Of a stretch of 14,065 nt of DNA, positions 12,993 to 14,065 are shown piece by piece. Positions within the stretch are counted from its first letter, which is position 1; each line of letters begins with the position of its first letter. The translations under genes were made by a program, and so were the position numbers. The notes under the pieces were generated by a model. It saw only the letters and a program-made list of their open reading frames with translations, ran no database searches and had not been told where the DNA came from. Source of the DNA: Actinomycetota bacterium. Its GTDB lineage: Bacteria > Actinomycetota > Thermoleophilia > Solirubrobacterales > Solirubrobacteraceae. Where the stretch lies: the NCBI GenBank assembly GCA_009699915.1, contig WLNG01000012.1:1-14065 (forward strand). The letters run 5' to 3'.

Positions 12993-13439
12993 GTGGCCAT
13001 TCTCCCGCCCACTCTGCGGTCAGACCCGCGCAGGCGCATGCTCCGGCGCATCCCGCTGTTCGGGGGCTGCTCGCGCGGCGCGCTGAGCCGCATCGCAGCG
13101 ATCTGCCGGGACGTCGATGCCCCGGCCGGGAGCGTCCTGCTGGCCGAGGGGACGACCGGGAGCGATTTCTTCCTCGTCGTAGCCGGGACCGCCGTTGTCT
13201 CCCGTGCAGATCAGCAACTCTCCGAGCTCGGCCCGGGCGACTTCTTCGGCGAGATCTCGCTCGTCGCGGCCGTCCCGCGCACCGCGACCGTCACCGCCAC
13301 ATCCGACGTCAAGCTGCTCGCGATCGCCGAGCGGGACTTCCCGGTGCTGCTCGGCGAGCAGCCCCGTCTCGCCGAGCGAATCCAGAGCCAGCTCGTCCGT
13401 CGGCTCGCGGACGACGCGAACCGCAACAGCGGCGAGTAG
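12993..13439 (+). CDS. Stand-alone cyclic nucleotide-binding domain protein
   Basis: The 148-residue protein is one cNMP-binding (CAP_ED-type) beta-barrel. An N-terminal helix (RRMLRRIPLFGGCSRGALSR) precedes it. Strands carry PAGSVLLAEGTTGSDFFLVV and AGTAVVSR, and the phosphate-binding cassette is FFGEISLVAAVPRTATVTA (84-102), where Glu87 and Arg96 would contact the ribose and cyclic phosphate. Both are present, so cAMP or cGMP binding is plausible. No helix-turn-helix, kinase, channel or other output domain follows; the C-terminal helix (QPRLAERIQSQLVRRLADD) ends the protein. It may act by binding a partner. The start is GTG at 12993 because of the promoter just upstream; an ATG at 13038 is the alternative. 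Confidence 0.88.
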   Translation: MAILPPTLRSDPRRRMLRRIPLFGGCSRGALSRIAAICRDVDAPAGSVLLAEGTTGSDFFLVVAGTAVVSRADQQLSELGPGDFFGEISLVAAVPRTATVTATSDVKLLAIAERDFPVLLGEQPRLAERIQSQLVRRLADDANRNSGE

Positions 13440-13451
13440 CATCCGGGCCAA

Positions 13452-13546
13452 CTGTCGAGACCGGGGAGCTGGCGGCAGGCCGGCTGAGATCGTGCCCATC
13501 TGGTGCGGACCCGCAGAACCTGTGGGGTAATGCCCGCGAAGGGAGT
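13452..13546 (+). ncRNA. TPP (thiamine pyrophosphate) riboswitch, THI element
   Basis: The region carries the conserved blocks of the thi-box in order and at normal spacing: CGGGGAGC (13462-13469), GGCTGAGA (13482-13489), GACCC (13508-13512), GAACCTG (13516-13522) and GGGGTAATGCCCGCGAAGGGAG (split here as 13524-13533 and 13534-13545). The CTGAGA and GAACCTG segments recognise the pyrimidine and pyrophosphate of TPP. The terminal GGGAG doubles as the Shine-Dalgarno of the ABC gene starting at 13548, so ligand binding should hide it and stop translation. I saw only a weak closing P1 stem. No intrinsic terminator follows. Confidence 0.9.
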
Positions 13547-13547
13547 G

Positions 13548-14065
13548 ATGACGACGAGCCTGGAGGCAGAACCGGTCGCGCGGGCGGGAGCGGTGACGCT
13601 CGATGGCGTGGGCGTCGTCTACGGCGCGAGCGGCCGTCGCGCAGCACCGGTCGAGGCGGTCGCGCACGCGAGTTTCAGCGCCGGACCAGGCGAAGTTGTC
13701 GCGCTCGTCGGCCCGTCCGGCTGCGGGAAGAGCACCCTGCTGGAGGTCATCTGCGGCCTGCTGGCACCCACGTCGGGCACGGTGACGGCCGATCCCGCCG
13801 TGCTGATGCCCCAGCGCGACCTGCTGCTGCCCTGGCTCGACGCGCTCGGCAACGCCGCGCTCGCCGCACGCCTGCACGGCAGCGGACGCGAGGAGGCGCG
13901 GGCGGCGGCCGCCCCGCTGTTCGCGCGGTTCGGGCTCGCCGGTTTCGAGCGCTCTCGCCCCGGAGAGCTCTCCGGTGGCATGCGCCAGCGCGTCGCCTTC
14001 GTGCGCACCCTCCTGAGCGGCAAGCCGGTCCTCTGCCTCGACGAGCCCTTCGCCGCGCTCGACGC
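13548..14065 (+). CDS. ABC transporter ATP-binding protein, probable thiamine-precursor importer (3' end outside window)
   Basis: The visible 172 residues contain Walker A GPSGCGKS (55-62), a Q-loop region LMPQRDLLLPW (86-96, Gln89), the signature LSGGMRQR (141-148) and Walker B LCLDEP (Asp165, Glu166). This is an importer ATPase of the nitrate/sulfonate/taurine class, whose MPQRDLLLPW Q-loop is also found in the hydroxymethylpyrimidine transporter ATPase ThiZ. The TPP riboswitch directly upstream strongly favours uptake of thiamine or its pyrimidine precursor over nitrate or sulfonate. Three in-frame starts exist (ATG 13530, GTG 13545, ATG 13548). The first lies inside the riboswitch core, so 13548 is preferred although its Shine-Dalgarno is close (2 bases). 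A permease and binding protein should follow outside the window. Confidence 0.92.
   Translation, partial: MTTSLEAEPVARAGAVTLDGVGVVYGASGRRAAPVEAVAHASFSAGPGEVVALVGPSGCGKSTLLEVICGLLAPTSGTVTADPAVLMPQRDLLLPWLDALGNAALAARLHGSGREEARAAAAPLFARFGLAGFERSRPGELSGGMRQRVAFVRTLLSGKPVLCLDEPFAALD

Noticed and set aside
13528..13533. TAATGC as a -10 box for the ABC transporter gene
   Set aside because: It is the conserved UAAUGC block of the TPP riboswitch and so lies inside the transcript, not at its start.
1..14065. tRNA, rRNA, CRISPR, insertion sequence or attachment site
   Set aside because: I saw no cloverleaf, no regularly spaced direct repeats, no transposase-like protein and no long terminal inverted repeats; all gaps between genes are under about 150 bases.

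Overview
The window is high-GC DNA, roughly 70% by eye, with dense genes of strong G/C third-position bias. The gene content points to an actinobacterium, and the families look most like Thermoleophilia/Solirubrobacterales; that placement is from memory of such proteins, not from a search. There are 18 genes I can support, two of them cut by the window edges. No rRNA, tRNA, insertion sequence, phage gene or CRISPR array is visible.

Layout. (1) 1-343 (+): C-terminal end of a probable nucleoside phosphorylase. It converges on 345-791 (-), a small phasin-like coiled-coil protein. (2) About 874-1779 (+): an unrecognised protein with an uncertain start. (3) 1795-7279, all (-): going downstream, a lipoprotein, a Ca2+/H+ antiporter, an acyl-CoA dehydrogenase, a small beta-rich protein, an SRPBCC protein, a sirtuin and a DUF4395 membrane protein. 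The middle four (acyl-CoA dehydrogenase to sirtuin) are spaced like an operon behind a palindromic operator. (4) 7336-9805 (+): a secreted protein with a D-glucuronyl C5-epimerase-like domain, an EVE-domain protein, and a four-helix membrane protein whose start overlaps the EVE stop. (5) 9802-10002 (-): a two-helix membrane protein. (6) 10028-12380 (+): a MoxR AAA+ ATPase overlapping a CoxE-type VWA protein, a classic chaperone-like pair. (7) 12390-12896 (-): a beta-carbonic anhydrase, divergent from 12993-13439 (+), a stand-alone cyclic-nucleotide-binding domain. (8) 13452-14065 (+): a TPP riboswitch followed by an ABC-transporter ATPase running off the window, so probably a thiamine-precursor importer.

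Expression signals are unusually readable. At least eight genes have a TANNNT (-10 type) hexamer ending only 6-10 bases before the ATG or GTG and lack a convincing Shine-Dalgarno, which suggests leaderless transcripts. The acyl-CoA dehydrogenase is the contrast: it has a leader, a good Shine-Dalgarno and an operator over the predicted transcription start.

I see no clear new defence or mobile system. The best leads are the sirtuin/acyl-CoA dehydrogenase operon, the MoxR-VWA pair without a visible target enzyme, the divergent carbonic anhydrase and cNMP-sensor genes, the secreted epimerase-like protein, and the riboswitch-controlled transporter.
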